Assembly (NCBI RefSeq): GCF_000829415.1
Contig: NZ_AP014637.1
Location: 4,357,001 to 4,421,000 of the forward strand
DNA from: Pseudomonas sp. StFLB209
Lineage (GTDB): Bacteria; Pseudomonadota; Gammaproteobacteria; Pseudomonadales; Pseudomonadaceae
Direction: 5' to 3'
DNA length: 64,000 bases
Below the pieces are notes generated by a model. That model was not told the origin of the DNA and did no database searches. It worked only from the letters and a program-made list of their open reading frames with translations. The position numbers were made by a program, and so were the translations under genes. This document shows, piece after piece, positions 1 through 7,844 of the stretch; within the stretch, counting starts at the first letter, position 1; each line of letters opens with the position of its first letter.

Positions 1-318
1 CAGCAACCGGTCATAAGCGGCTTCAGTGCCGTCGTCGGCAATCACCCGGCGCTTGACCCGGTCGATCTTCACCACCCGCCGGCCCAACAGCAGGTTGATG
101 CCGTGACGGCTGTACCAGTCCAGGTCATTGAGCACGATGTCGGTGAAGTCCTGCTCGCCGGCCAGCACCGGTGACAGCATGATGCGGTTGTAATTGGGAT
201 GCGGCTCGGCGCCGAAGACCGTGATGTCATACAGCTCGTCACTGAGCTTGAGCAGTTCCTCAAGCGTCCGAACCCCGGCCATGCCATTACCGATCATCAC
301 CAGTTTGAGTTTTTTCAT
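1..318 (-). CDS. nirB: Assimilatory nitrite reductase large subunit NirB, N-terminal part (cut by window edge)
   Basis: This is the N-terminal ~106 residues of the NAD(P)H-dependent nitrite reductase large subunit, which reduces nitrite to ammonium in the cytoplasm. The protein begins MKKLKLVMIGNGMAG, a Rossmann FAD-binding glycine motif, and continues with the family segment PHPNYNRIMLSPVLAG. The ATG at 318 is preceded four bases upstream by GGAGG. The gene runs off the left edge, so the NADH, BFD-like, 4Fe-4S and siroheme parts are not visible. It follows narK and the kinase/phosphatase gene on the same strand but has its own sigma-54 promoter and attenuator upstream. Identification is strong from the N-terminus and the nitrate-assimilation context. 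Confidence 0.9.
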   Translation of the reverse strand, partial: MKKLKLVMIGNGMAGVRTLEELLKLSDELYDITVFGAEPHPNYNRIMLSPVLAGEQDFTDIVLNDLDWYSRHGINLLLGRRVVKIDRVKRRVIADDGTEAAYDRLL

Positions 319-364
319 CGGGCCTCCGGGTTACCGCCTGAATGCGTATGAATCCATCGCAAAC

Positions 365-404
365 AAAAAAGCGCCCTCGCCAGTAGCCTGACGAGGACGC
401 CTTT
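365..404 (-). terminator. Intrinsic terminator in the nirB leader (attenuator)
   Basis: On the minus strand a long stem (CGTCCTCGTCAG pairing with CTGGCGAGGGCG, extended by AAAG/CTTT around one bulged G) ends in a run of six T. It lies about 50 bases before the nirB start, so it would stop leader transcripts unless prevented. Its 5' strand overlaps ANTAR hairpin P2. Confidence 0.85.
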
Positions 405-452
405 GTCCGCTCCCGTAAACCGGGAAATGCCGCCTTCGCCATTGAAGACCGC
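395..452 (-). ncRNA. ANTAR-type two-hairpin antiterminator RNA in the nirB leader
   Basis: Two hairpins with six-base loops are visible on the minus strand. P1 (429-452) has loop AATGGC on a long stem with one G-G mismatch; P2 (395-408) is GGAC-AAAGGC-GTCC. Both loops have A at position 1 and G at position 4, the signature recognised by ANTAR-domain proteins such as NasT. P2 shares its sequence with the 5' strand of the following terminator, so stabilising P2 would block termination. The P1-P2 linker carries an extra small hairpin (411-425). Binding by NasT is inferred. Confidence 0.8.
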
Positions 453-478
453 ACGTAATGTGTGTGTTGTTCAGGTTA

Positions 479-495
479 ATGCAGGGGGCGTGCCA
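479..495 (-). promoter_or_regulatory. Sigma-54 promoter of nirB
   Basis: The minus strand reads TGGCACGCCCCCTGCAT, which has the GG-N10-GC spacing of a -24/-12 promoter and matches TGGCACG-N4-(T)TGCA in all but one base. Transcription would start near 469, about 15 bases before hairpin P1. This agrees with nitrogen (NtrC) control of nitrate assimilation. Confidence 0.8.
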
Positions 496-674
496 TGTGT
501 GCGTTGGCCGGTAAATCGGGGGCTTTCTGGAGTATTGGTCTGTATGGCTGCACCGGCTTGAGGCGCTGTGCACGGATGCGGGGCGTCTTTGGATCTTTGA
601 GTGCTCTCTGTTGGTTTCTGTGGTGTTCATCAGGCCGCCCTGTTTCGTCCTGGCGGACGACCCCCTTTGTTTCG

Positions 675-960
675 CCGTTGCCGTTGATTTTGATCTTCGA
701 ACCGAGATGGCACAGACGACGCGAATCGCGACTTGGGCGCTGGCCGAGGGTAGGTGTCGATTCGGGGTAGAAACCGACATGGATGTCGCTGCTCTTGATA
801 TCAGGAGCAGGTGCGCTGGGCAGGGATGCCCATCGCGCCGGCCCCCGAATCGATGCCGGACGGAGGGAAGTTCGCCCGCAGGGCGGACCCAAGCCAGGAG
901 CAATTGCCTTTGCCTACTTTGGGCAAAACCAAAGTAGGTCGCCCGTCGGGGCGAAACCCG
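675..960. repeat. Dispersed ~280-bp repeat, copy 1
   Basis: This block is nearly identical to 44719-44978. Conserved outer parts flank a short variable core (around 778-806 here). Near its right end CCTACTTTGG-GCAAAA-CCAAAGTAGG forms a perfect 10-bp stem. It fills most of the 319-1037 gap between the kinase gene and the nirB control region; the remaining bases outside the repeat and attenuator (about 496-674 and 961-1037) show nothing I recognise. Open frames through it are not convincing genes. Confidence 0.8.
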
Positions 961-1037
961 CAGTCCAGACAACCGCGGCAATGATCTGTGTACAAAACGA
1001 AAGGCCTTCACGGCTGAAGCCGCGAAGGCCAAACCCC

Positions 1038-2696
1038 TCACCCATGCAACAGCACAATCGCCGCCACCAGATTGCCCAACAGCGACACCAGCGCCAGGGT
1101 CCGCCACACCTTCAACGGCTCGCGCTCCAGCAGCGGTCGGGGCCGTACCGTCATCACCTGCTGCTCACCCTGTTCCAGCTCCAGCAACCACTGCTCAGCC
1201 GTCTCATAACGCTGCTGCGGATCCGCCGCCAGTGCCTTGCCCAGATTGCGCTCCAGCCAATCCGGCACATCCGGCCGATACCGGCTGGCCGGCACCGGAC
1301 TGGCAAAACGCGGCTGCTGAAACGCCTCCACCTCACCATAGGGATACTGCCCGGTCAGCAAGTAATACAGCGTCACCCCCACCGCATACAGATCCTGACG
1401 CGCTGAGGGCGCTGCGCCCTGAAACGCCTCCGGCGCCAGAAAACTCGGCGTGCCCGGCAACTCACCGGGCACCTGCGTGGACAGCCCCGGACAAAACGCC
1501 AGGCCGAAATCCAGCAGCCGCAACTCACCGTCATCATCGAGCAGCAGATTGTCCGGCTTGATATCCCGATGAATAATGTTGCGCCGGTGCAACAACCCGC
1601 TGGCGCGCAACAGCCGTAGCGCCAGATCCTGCCACTGGCCCAAGGGCAGCGGGCCGGTCACGCTGAACAACTGCGCAAGCGTGCGCCCCGGATAACGGCG
1701 CATCAGGTAGTACAAATGCTGGCGCTGCGGTAATGGTGCCACTTCCGGGAAATGCCGGCCGGCCACCCGCCGCAGGAACCACTCCTCCAGCAGCAGCGCC
1801 TGACCGGCACCGTCTTCGTCTGCACGGCTGGCGGGCAGCGTCTTGAGCAACCAGGGCTGACCGTTTTCATCCAGCACCTGATAAAGCAGCGACTGCTGCG
1901 AACGGGCCAGGAGCCTGTCGACCTGCCAGCCCTCGAACGACTGACCAGGCTTGAGCTGCGGCGGCAGCGGCCATTGCTGCAACTGGCGCAAGGTGTCGCC
2001 AAGGTCGTCATGGCCCAGGCTGTCGACTTGAATCAGCAAGGCGCTGGCATTGTCCTGGCTGCCGGCCAGATGGGCACTGTTGACCAGCGCGGTGACGCAC
2101 GCCTGCAATGGCTCCTGATCGGCCAGGATCGAACGGATTCCGTTGTCGCCCAGGGTCGCCCACACGCCATCGCTGACCAGTAACAGGCGCTCGCCCTCGC
2201 GCAGTTCGCCTTCCAGATAATCCATCACCAGGTACTGGTCCAGACCCAGTGCACGTTTGAGCACGTGGTTCATGTCCGGCTGTTCCCAGACATGCTCTTC
2301 GCTGATGCGTTGCAGCGTCCCCGCGTGCCAGCGATAGACCCGGCAGTCGCCGACGTGGGCCAGGGTAAAGCGCCGGCCGCGCAACACCAGCGCGCTCAGT
2401 GTGGTCAGCAGGCCATTGGCCAACAGCCAGCGGTTCTGCGCCAGCAGCAGACGGTCCAGCGATTGGGTGATGCCCCAGGTCTCCGGCGTTGAATAATAGT
2501 CCAGGGCCAGTGCCTGAAGCGTGGATTGAGCCGCCAGCGCACCATCGGCGCACTGGCTGACCCCGTCGGCCAAGGCAAACAAATGGCCCTTGCTGGCCGC
2601 CAGCGCCGGCACTGGCGTTACCAGGCGCAAAGCGTCCTGGTTTTCGCTGCGCGGGCCGCTGGCGCTGAACTGCGCACAACTCAATTGCAAGGGCAT
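1038..2696 (-). CDS. Bifunctional PP2C phosphatase / Ser-Thr protein kinase of the nitrate assimilation operon
   Basis: A 552-residue fusion. Residues ~8-230 form a PP2C-type phosphatase with metal-binding motifs ENQDA, ADG (D44), VGD (D117), SDG (D176) and DN (215-216). Residues ~255-515 form a Hanks-type kinase with a candidate lysine at 285, HRDIKPDN at 376-383, DFG at 396-398 and an APE-type segment. A single membrane helix (about 527-549) closes the protein, so both domains should face the cytoplasm. The ATG at 2696 lies only eight bases after the narK stop, which suggests an operon and coupled translation; a longer upstream frame would run into narK and is rejected. Genes of this type lie between the nitrate transporter and nirB in many pseudomonads, but the substrate is not evident from sequence. 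Confidence 0.88.
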   Translation of the reverse strand: MPLQLSCAQFSASGPRSENQDALRLVTPVPALAASKGHLFALADGVSQCADGALAAQSTLQALALDYYSTPETWGITQSLDRLLLAQNRWLLANGLLTTLSALVLRGRRFTLAHVGDCRVYRWHAGTLQRISEEHVWEQPDMNHVLKRALGLDQYLVMDYLEGELREGERLLLVSDGVWATLGDNGIRSILADQEPLQACVTALVNSAHLAGSQDNASALLIQVDSLGHDDLGDTLRQLQQWPLPPQLKPGQSFEGWQVDRLLARSQQSLLYQVLDENGQPWLLKTLPASRADEDGAGQALLLEEWFLRRVAGRHFPEVAPLPQRQHLYYLMRRYPGRTLAQLFSVTGPLPLGQWQDLALRLLRASGLLHRRNIIHRDIKPDNLLLDDDGELRLLDFGLAFCPGLSTQVPGELPGTPSFLAPEAFQGAAPSARQDLYAVGVTLYYLLTGQYPYGEVEAFQQPRFASPVPASRYRPDVPDWLERNLGKALAADPQQRYETAEQWLLELEQGEQQVMTVRPRPLLEREPLKVWRTLALVSLLGNLVAAIVLLHG

Positions 2697-2704
2697 GGCG
2701 TGGC

Positions 2705-3916
2705 TTATACCCGCGCGGCTGTCACAGCGGCCGAACCCCAGGTGGTGCGCCAGCGGCGCTTGACATTGAGCAGACCAAACCAGGCCAGCACGGCAAGCCC
2801 GGCGAACAGCCACAGCCCCAGTTGGTATTCGCCGGTGTTCTGTTTGATGCTGCCAAGGCCGGCCGCCAGGAAGAAACCGCCGATCCCGCCGGCCATGCCG
2901 ATCAGGCCGGTCATTACGCCGATTTCCTTGCGAAAGCGCTGCGGCACCAGTTGGAACACCGCGCCATTACCGGCGCCCAGGCCAAGCATGGCGGTAACGA
3001 ACAGCGCCAGCGCCGCGACCGAACTGGGCAGGTTGAAGCCCACTGCCGCAATGCCGATCGCCGCGACCATGTACATCGCCGTCAGCGTGCGGATGCCACC
3101 GAAACGGTCGGCCAGCGCACCGCCCAATGGGCGCATCAGGCTGCCGCCGAACACGCAGGCGGCGGTGTAGTAGCCGGCGGTGATCGGGTCCAGGCCGTAC
3201 TGGTCGTTGAAGTAGCCGGGCAGGGCGCTGGCCAGGCCGATGAAGCCGCCAAAGGTCACGCTGTAGAAGAACATGAACCACCAGCTGTCACGGTCGCCGA
3301 GGGCCTTGAAGTAGTCGGCCATCGACTTGGCTTTGGCGCGTTCCGGGGCGTTGCGGGCCATCAGGCTGAAGGCGATCAGGGTCAGCACCAGTGGAATCAG
3401 CGCCAGGCCGAACACGTTACCCCAGCCGAAACTGGCGGCCAGCACCGGCGCGATCAGCGCGGCCAGTACCGTGCCAGAGTTACCGGCACCGGCAATGCCC
3501 ATGGCTTTGCCCTGATGCTGCGGCGGATACCATTGCGAGGCCAGCGGCAGCGCGACGGCAAACGATGCACCGGCCATGCCCAGGAACAGGCCCAGTAACA
3601 GCGCGTGCTCATAGGTATGAATGCCCAGTTGCCAGGCACACAACAGCGCGACGATCACGATCACCTGGCCGATGATCCCGGCGGTCTTGGGCGACAGTTG
3701 ATCGGCCAGCATTCCCATTACGAAGCGCAGCACCGCACCCGCCAGAATCGGCGTGGCGACCATCAGGCCGCGTTGCTGGGTGGTCAGTTGCAGGTCAGTG
3801 GCGATCTGCACCGCCAGCGGGCCGAGCAGGTACCAGACCATGAAGCTCAGGTCGAAGTACAGAAAGGCTGCGAAAAGGGTCGGTTTATGTCCGGCCTTCC
3901 AGAAACTTGTATCCAT
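2705..3916 (-). CDS. narK: Nitrate/nitrite MFS transporter (NarK/NasA type)
   Basis: A 403-residue, 12-helix transporter of the nitrate/nitrite porter family, importing nitrate across the inner membrane for assimilation. Both nitrate-signature regions are present: GAGNSGTV near the middle and GAGNGAVFQLVPQRF in the C-half. Conserved arginines occur in LRFVMGM and LMRPLGG. The start MDTSFWKAGHKPT at 3916 follows a GAGGTG ribosome site; the longer frame is leader RNA. The gene is first in a narK-kinase operon, downstream of a sigma-54 promoter and an ANTAR attenuator, with a MITE inserted in the untranslated leader. Confidence 0.92.
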   Translation of the reverse strand: MDTSFWKAGHKPTLFAAFLYFDLSFMVWYLLGPLAVQIATDLQLTTQQRGLMVATPILAGAVLRFVMGMLADQLSPKTAGIIGQVIVIVALLCAWQLGIHTYEHALLLGLFLGMAGASFAVALPLASQWYPPQHQGKAMGIAGAGNSGTVLAALIAPVLAASFGWGNVFGLALIPLVLTLIAFSLMARNAPERAKAKSMADYFKALGDRDSWWFMFFYSVTFGGFIGLASALPGYFNDQYGLDPITAGYYTAACVFGGSLMRPLGGALADRFGGIRTLTAMYMVAAIGIAAVGFNLPSSVAALALFVTAMLGLGAGNGAVFQLVPQRFRKEIGVMTGLIGMAGGIGGFFLAAGLGSIKQNTGEYQLGLWLFAGLAVLAWFGLLNVKRRWRTTWGSAAVTAARV

Positions 3917-4036
3917 TGCACACCTCATCATCTGCCAGAAGGAGTTCGTCGCTGGTCGTGGCCGCGACGTGGAAGTTGTCAGGGGTGAGTGCGCGATTAG
4001 CCGGCGGCTCACCCGGCCCCGTCACCGGGGCCTGAA

Positions 4037-4206
4037 GGGCACCTCTAAAAACTACCTGCGTTGCCATCGCGTTGTTGAAATCAGGCTGGAACGCCAGCCC
4101 GGTCAAAATGCTCATTTACAAACTGTAAAGTCGTGCGCGACTCCGACCGTTTCTCGCCTGATTTCGCCTAGCGCTGACTGCCTCGCCTACGTTTTTAAAG
4201 GCACCC
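4037..4206. mobile_element. MITE-like element 1 in the narK leader
   Basis: A ~170-bp element with imperfect terminal inverted repeats, GGGCACCTCTAAAAAC at the left and GTTTTTAAAGGCACCC at the right. It is flanked by the direct repeat TGAA (4033-4036 and 4207-4210), a 4-bp target duplication. It has no coding capacity and is related to elements at 20432-20609 and, in inverted orientation, 26099-26238. It lies between the attenuator terminator and the narK ribosome site, so it is part of the narK 5' untranslated RNA. Confidence 0.8.
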
Positions 4207-4212
4207 TGAACG

Positions 4213-4267
4213 CAAAAGACGCCGCATCTCGGTTCGCTGCGTAGCGAAGGGAGAGGGCGACGTCTTT
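4213..4267 (-). terminator. Intrinsic terminator in the narK leader (attenuator)
   Basis: On the minus strand AAAGACGTCGC pairs with GCGGCGTCTTT (11 pairs, one wobble), enclosing an inner hairpin TTCGCT-ACGC-AGCGAA, and is followed by TTTTG. The 5' strand is shared with ANTAR hairpin P2. Confidence 0.85.
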
Positions 4268-4301
4268 GTCGTATGTAAGGGGGCAACCGCCGTTGGCTAC
4301 C
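4258..4301 (-). ncRNA. ANTAR-type two-hairpin antiterminator RNA in the narK leader
   Basis: P1 (4282-4301) is GGTAGCC-AACGGC-GGTTGCC and P2 (4258-4271) is CGAC-AAAGAC-GTCG on the minus strand, separated by ten bases. Both six-base loops have A1 and G4. P2 is mutually exclusive with the terminator stem. P1 begins three to four bases after the predicted transcription start. With nasS and nasT immediately upstream, NasT binding when nitrate frees it from NasS is the expected mechanism. Confidence 0.85.
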
Positions 4302-4315
4302 TGCACAGAGGTATT

Positions 4316-4331
4316 AGCAAGACCTGGGCCA
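4316..4331 (-). promoter_or_regulatory. Sigma-54 promoter of narK
   Basis: The minus strand reads TGGCCCAGGTCTTGCT, with exact GG-N10-GC spacing and a TTGCT -12 element. The start point would be close to 4305, directly before ANTAR hairpin P1. Confidence 0.8.
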
Positions 4332-4348
4332 AATCCATGAGCGCCCGG

Positions 4349-4415
4349 TAGGGGCGACTTGAGCCGCGAATAACGCTGTCTGTGACCTTTATTCGCGGCT
4401 CAAGCCGCTCCTACG
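4349..4415. repeat. REP-type palindromic repeat pair
   Basis: Two inverted copies of the Pseudomonas REP core (GTAGGAGCGGCTTGAGCCGCGAA-like, the first copy with GGGGCGACTTG) face each other around a ~20-base centre. The pair lies between the nasT stop and the narK promoter. A single related unit occurs at 40736. Confidence 0.75.
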
Positions 4416-4482
4416 GATGCTTAAACGCTCCATTGCAGCGCGTCGGGCGGGTGGTATGGTGCATTTCGGGTCGTAACTGCTC

Positions 4483-5058
4483 TTAGCCCAGCATCTCGCT
4501 CATGGCGATGATCTGTTCGGCGACCTGAATCAGCTTTTGCTGGCGGCTCATGGCCTGACGGCGCATCAGGGTGTAGGCATCTTCTTCGTTGCAGTGCTTC
4601 ATTTTCATCAGCAGACCCTTGGCCTGTTCGATGCGTTTGCGTTCGGCCATCTGCTGGTCGCGGGCCAGTAGCTGGGCGCGCAGTGCCTGGTCGCTTTCGA
4701 AGCGGGCCATGGCCACGTCGAGGATCGGTTGCAGGCGCGGGGCATCAATGCCCTCGACGATATAGGCACTGACCCCGGACTTGATCGCCTGACGCATGAC
4801 GCCTGGGTCGTGTTCGTCGGTGAACATCACGATCGGCCTCGGCTGATCGCGGCTGACCAGCACCACTTGTTCCATGACGTCGCGGCCGGGGGATTCAGTG
4901 TCGATCAGAATCACGTCCGGGCGTAATGCGTCGACCCGCGCCGGCAGGTCGATGCTCAGGCCGGACTCATCGATCACTTCGAAACCGGCCTCACTCAGCG
5001 CGGCCTTGAGGCGGCCGACTTTTTTGGCTGTGTCATTGATCAGCAGGATACGCAACAT
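4483..5058 (-). CDS. nasT: NasT-type ANTAR antitermination response regulator
   Basis: A 191-residue regulator with an N-terminal receiver (MLRILLINDT at the start, acceptor-like aspartate in LIDTES) and a C-terminal ANTAR RNA-binding domain from about residue 130 (AERKRIEQAKGLLMKM, then MRRQAMSRQQKL). In the usual lysine position the receiver reads AYIVEG, so it is probably a non-phosphorylated pseudo-receiver controlled by NasS, as known for NasS-NasT systems. It follows nasS by 13 bases. The two ANTAR hairpin pairs at 395-452 and 4258-4301 are its obvious targets. The start at 5058 excludes a proline-rich extension of the frame. Confidence 0.92.
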   Translation of the reverse strand: MLRILLINDTAKKVGRLKAALSEAGFEVIDESGLSIDLPARVDALRPDVILIDTESPGRDVMEQVVLVSRDQPRPIVMFTDEHDPGVMRQAIKSGVSAYIVEGIDAPRLQPILDVAMARFESDQALRAQLLARDQQMAERKRIEQAKGLLMKMKHCNEEDAYTLMRRQAMSRQQKLIQVAEQIIAMSEMLG

Positions 5059-5071
5059 GCTCGGCTGCCTC

Positions 5072-6283
5072 TCAGTAAGCGGCGACGGCAGGGCTGCCAT
5101 CGACCCTGGCGTGGAGGGCAAAGCTGCGGGCATAAGCGGCCGGGTCGCTGCCGTCCCAGATCCGCCCGTCGATCAACTGGCTGCTGCGCATCTGCGTGTT
5201 CGGCACGGCAATGTCCAGCGCTTCGGCGGCCTGACGGTAGAGGTCAAGGCGGTGAACCTGGCGGGCGATGGCCAGGTAGTCGGGGTCCTCGCGCAGCAGG
5301 CCCCAGCGGCGGAACTGGGTCATGAACCACATGCCATCGGACAGCCAGGGGAAGGTCACCTGGCCATTACCGAACAGCTTCAGCGGGTGGCTGTCTTGCC
5401 AGCTGTTGCCCAGGCCATCTTCATAATGACCGAGCAAGCGCGGCTCGATGCAATCTACCGGGGTATCCAGGTAGTCAGCATCGCTGAGCAACTGCGCGGT
5501 GCTGCGGCGATTCTCGACGCTCTGCTCGATGAAGCGGCTGGCTTCCAGCACCGCCATGGTCAGGGCGCGAGCGGTGTTGGGGTTACGCTCGGCGAATTCC
5601 TGGGTGCAACCCAGCACTTTGCCGGGATGGTCGGGCCAGATTGACTGGCTGGTGGCCAGGGTGAAGCCCAACTGTTGTTTGATCGCGCTGGCGCCCCACG
5701 GCTCACCGACACAACAGCCGTCAATCCGCCCTGCCTTGAGGTGCTCGACCATCTGCGCCGGTGGCACCACCACACTGTCGACGTCTGCCAGTGGATGAAT
5801 GCCTTGGCTTGCCAGCCAGTAATAAAGCCACATGGCATGGTTGCCGGTGGGGAAGGTTTGGGCGAAGGTCATGCGCGCGCCATTATGGTGCGCGCGTTGT
5901 TCCAGTGCTTCAGGACTGGTCACGCCAGCCTGCTGCAACGCGCTGGACAGGTTGATGCACTGGCCGTTCTGGTTCAGCCCCATCAGGATCGCCATGTCGG
6001 CACTCGCGCCGCCGCTGATCCCCAGTTGCATGGCATATACCAGGCCGTAAAGGCTGTGGGCGGCCTGCAACTGGCCGCTGAGCAACCGGTCGCGCAGGCT
6101 TGCCCAGGACGGTTGGCGGTGCAGGTTGAGGGTCAGCCCGTAAGGCTGGGCGAACCCTTGGGTCGCGGCCACGACCAGCGAAGCGCAGTCGGTCAGGGCC
6201 ATGAAGCCTATGTCGATGCTGTTCATTTCCGGGGCATCGCTGCCCGCCACCCAGTCCAGGGCGTTGCTTGCTCGAGGGATCAT
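5072..6283 (-). CDS. nasS: NasS-type cytoplasmic nitrate sensor (CmpA/NrtA-like)
   Basis: A 403-residue periplasmic-binding-protein-like nitrate sensor. Family segments include GFMALTDCASLVVAATQGFAQ, the ligand-binding-lobe segment FAQTFPTGNHAMWLYYWL and CCVGEPWGA. There is no signal peptide, which separates it from exported NrtA and fits a cytosolic partner that sequesters NasT until nitrate or nitrite binds. It is transcribed just ahead of nasT. MIPRAS at 6283 is the chosen start; MNSIDI at 6226 is a possible alternative. Confidence 0.9.
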   Translation of the reverse strand: MIPRASNALDWVAGSDAPEMNSIDIGFMALTDCASLVVAATQGFAQPYGLTLNLHRQPSWASLRDRLLSGQLQAAHSLYGLVYAMQLGISGGASADMAILMGLNQNGQCINLSSALQQAGVTSPEALEQRAHHNGARMTFAQTFPTGNHAMWLYYWLASQGIHPLADVDSVVVPPAQMVEHLKAGRIDGCCVGEPWGASAIKQQLGFTLATSQSIWPDHPGKVLGCTQEFAERNPNTARALTMAVLEASRFIEQSVENRRSTAQLLSDADYLDTPVDCIEPRLLGHYEDGLGNSWQDSHPLKLFGNGQVTFPWLSDGMWFMTQFRRWGLLREDPDYLAIARQVHRLDLYRQAAEALDIAVPNTQMRSSQLIDGRIWDGSDPAAYARSFALHARVDGSPAVAAY

Positions 6284-6461
6284 CGGTCTTGCCTGCTCAC
6301 ACTTGCTTCCATCAAAAAAAGCCGCCGCCTTGCATGTGGCGTGATCCGAAGAGGGGTGCAAGGCATGTGCCAGCGCCCGGCGATGCGGATTTCTCGCCTG
6401 CCGGGCACTCTGACGGCTATAATCGCCGGCTGATTTCAGCCGCCTGTGAGCCCGCCCGCCC

Positions 6462-7487
6462 ATGTACAACCTGGCCCGCCAGTTACTCTTCAAACTTTCT
6501 CCGGAAACCTCTCATGACCTGTCGCTGGACCTGATCGGTGCGGGTGGCCGGTTGGGCCTGAACGGCTTGCTGTGCAGGGCGCCTGCTCAGGCACCGGTGA
6601 CGGTCATGGGCCTGAGCTTTGCCAACCCGGTCGGGCTGGCAGCAGGCCTTGACAAGAACGGTGCGGCCATCGACGGTTTTGCCCAGCTGGGTTTCGGCTT
6701 TGTCGAGATCGGCACCATCACCCCGCGGGCCCAGCCCGGCAACCCCAAGCCGCGTCTGTTCCGCCTGCCCGAGGCTGAAGGCATCATCAACCGCATGGGC
6801 TTCAACAACCTGGGCGTCGATCACCTGATCAACCGGGTCAAGGCCGCAAAATACCGTGGTGTGTTGGGTATCAATATCGGCAAGAACTTCGACACCCCGG
6901 TCGAGCGCGCGGTGGACGACTACCTGATCTGCCTCGACAAGGTCTACGACCATGCCAGCTATGTGACCGTCAACGTCAGTTCGCCCAACACCCCGGGCCT
7001 GCGCAGCCTGCAATTCGGTGATTCGCTCAAGCAGTTGCTCGAAGCCCTGCAGTTGCGTCAGCAAGCGCTGACCCAGCAATACGGCAAGCGCGTGCCACTG
7101 GCGATCAAGATCGCGCCGGACATCAGCGATGAAGAAACCGCGCTGGTCGCGGCGACCTTGCTCGAAACCGGGATGGACGCGGTCATTGCCACCAACACTA
7201 CCCTGAGCCGTGAAGGTGTCGAAGGCCTGACGCATGCCGCTGAAGCCGGTGGCTTGTCAGGTGCACCGGTGCGCGACAAGAGCACCCATACGGTACGGAT
7301 TCTGGCGGGGGAACTGGGCGGGCGTCTGCCGATCATCGCCGCTGGCGGTATCACCGAAGGCCGCCATGCGGCCGAGAAGATTCAGGCCGGGGCCAGCCTA
7401 GTGCAGATCTACTCTGGCTTTATCTACAAGGGACCTGCGTTGATTCGCGAGTCGGTGGATGCGATTGCCGCGTTGTCGCGTCACTGA
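6462..7487 (+). CDS. pyrD: Dihydroorotate dehydrogenase (quinone), class 2
   Basis: PyrD oxidises dihydroorotate to orotate in pyrimidine synthesis and passes electrons to membrane quinones. The 341-residue protein has the class 2 amphipathic N-terminal extension ([15 protein letters not shown]), the FMN-site segments [13 protein letters not shown] and NRMGFNN, the active-site region [12 protein letters not shown] with the class 2 serine, and the C-terminal phosphate-binding loop AAGGI and VQIYSGF. Length is typical. It is a single gene that converges on rmf. Confidence 0.97.
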   Translation: MYNLARQLLFKLSPETSHDLSLDLIGAGGRLGLNGLLCRAPAQAPVTVMGLSFANPVGLAAGLDKNGAAIDGFAQLGFGFVEIGTITPRAQPGNPKPRLFRLPEAEGIINRMGFNNLGVDHLINRVKAAKYRGVLGINIGKNFDTPVERAVDDYLICLDKVYDHASYVTVNVSSPNTPGLRSLQFGDSLKQLLEALQLRQQALTQQYGKRVPLAIKIAPDISDEETALVAATLLETGMDAVIATNTTLSREGVEGLTHAAEAGGLSGAPVRDKSTHTVRILAGELGGRLPIIAAGGITEGRHAAEKIQAGASLVQIYSGFIYKGPALIRESVDAIAALSRH

Positions 7488-7504
7488 GCCGGTAACCATG
7501 GACA

Positions 7505-7532
7505 TAAAAAGGGGCTTCATGAAGAAGCCCCT
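7505..7532 (-). terminator. Intrinsic terminator of rmf
   Basis: AGGGGCTTC-N5-GAAGCCCCT forms a perfect 9-bp stem. On the minus strand it is followed by five T, so it serves rmf; it may also slow transcripts from pyrD. Confidence 0.8.
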
Positions 7533-7618
7533 GAGCCTGTGGCCCGCCGCCTGATGAGGCAGTAACGATGTTGATCGAGAAGTCAGACAAATTTTCAGAT
7601 TGACTGGTCGGAATTACC

Positions 7619-7834
7619 TCATCCGACTGCGTGAAGTTCGTTGAGTCTGTGAATGCCCGCGGTGCCGGTCATACCGTCCCAGTTGTCGCCTCGTCCTTCG
7701 CGCCAGCCATTGATCCATGCCTGACGAACTGACGGTAGAGTAAATGGGCAAAGCTCACGGGATTTACCATTAACGCCGTATTGATATCCGCGTAAAAATG
7801 CTCTTTCCAACGGATCACGCTTAAGTCTTCTCAT
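7619..7834 (-). CDS. rmf: Ribosome modulation factor
   Basis: A 71-residue basic protein that dimerises 70S ribosomes into inactive 100S particles in stationary phase. It shows the whole family pattern: MRRLKRDPLERAF, RGYQYGVNGKSRELCPF and WINGWREGRGDNWDG. The start is the ATG at 7834. A long structured leader lies upstream. Confidence 0.96.
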   Translation of the reverse strand: MRRLKRDPLERAFLRGYQYGVNGKSRELCPFTLPSVRQAWINGWREGRGDNWDGMTGTAGIHRLNELHAVG

Positions 7835-7844
7835 AGGGTGTTGC

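Noticed and set aside
331..1107. A 258-codon frame, and its relative near 44599-44910, as real genes
   Set aside because: Both cover the dispersed repeat and, at the first site, the nirB attenuator. Similar products exist only because the DNA repeat is conserved.
4020..4040. GGCCCCG-GTGA-CGGGGCC hairpin near narK as the attenuator terminator
   Set aside because: It has no T tract; the U-tailed stem at 4213-4267 that overlaps ANTAR P2 is the better terminator.
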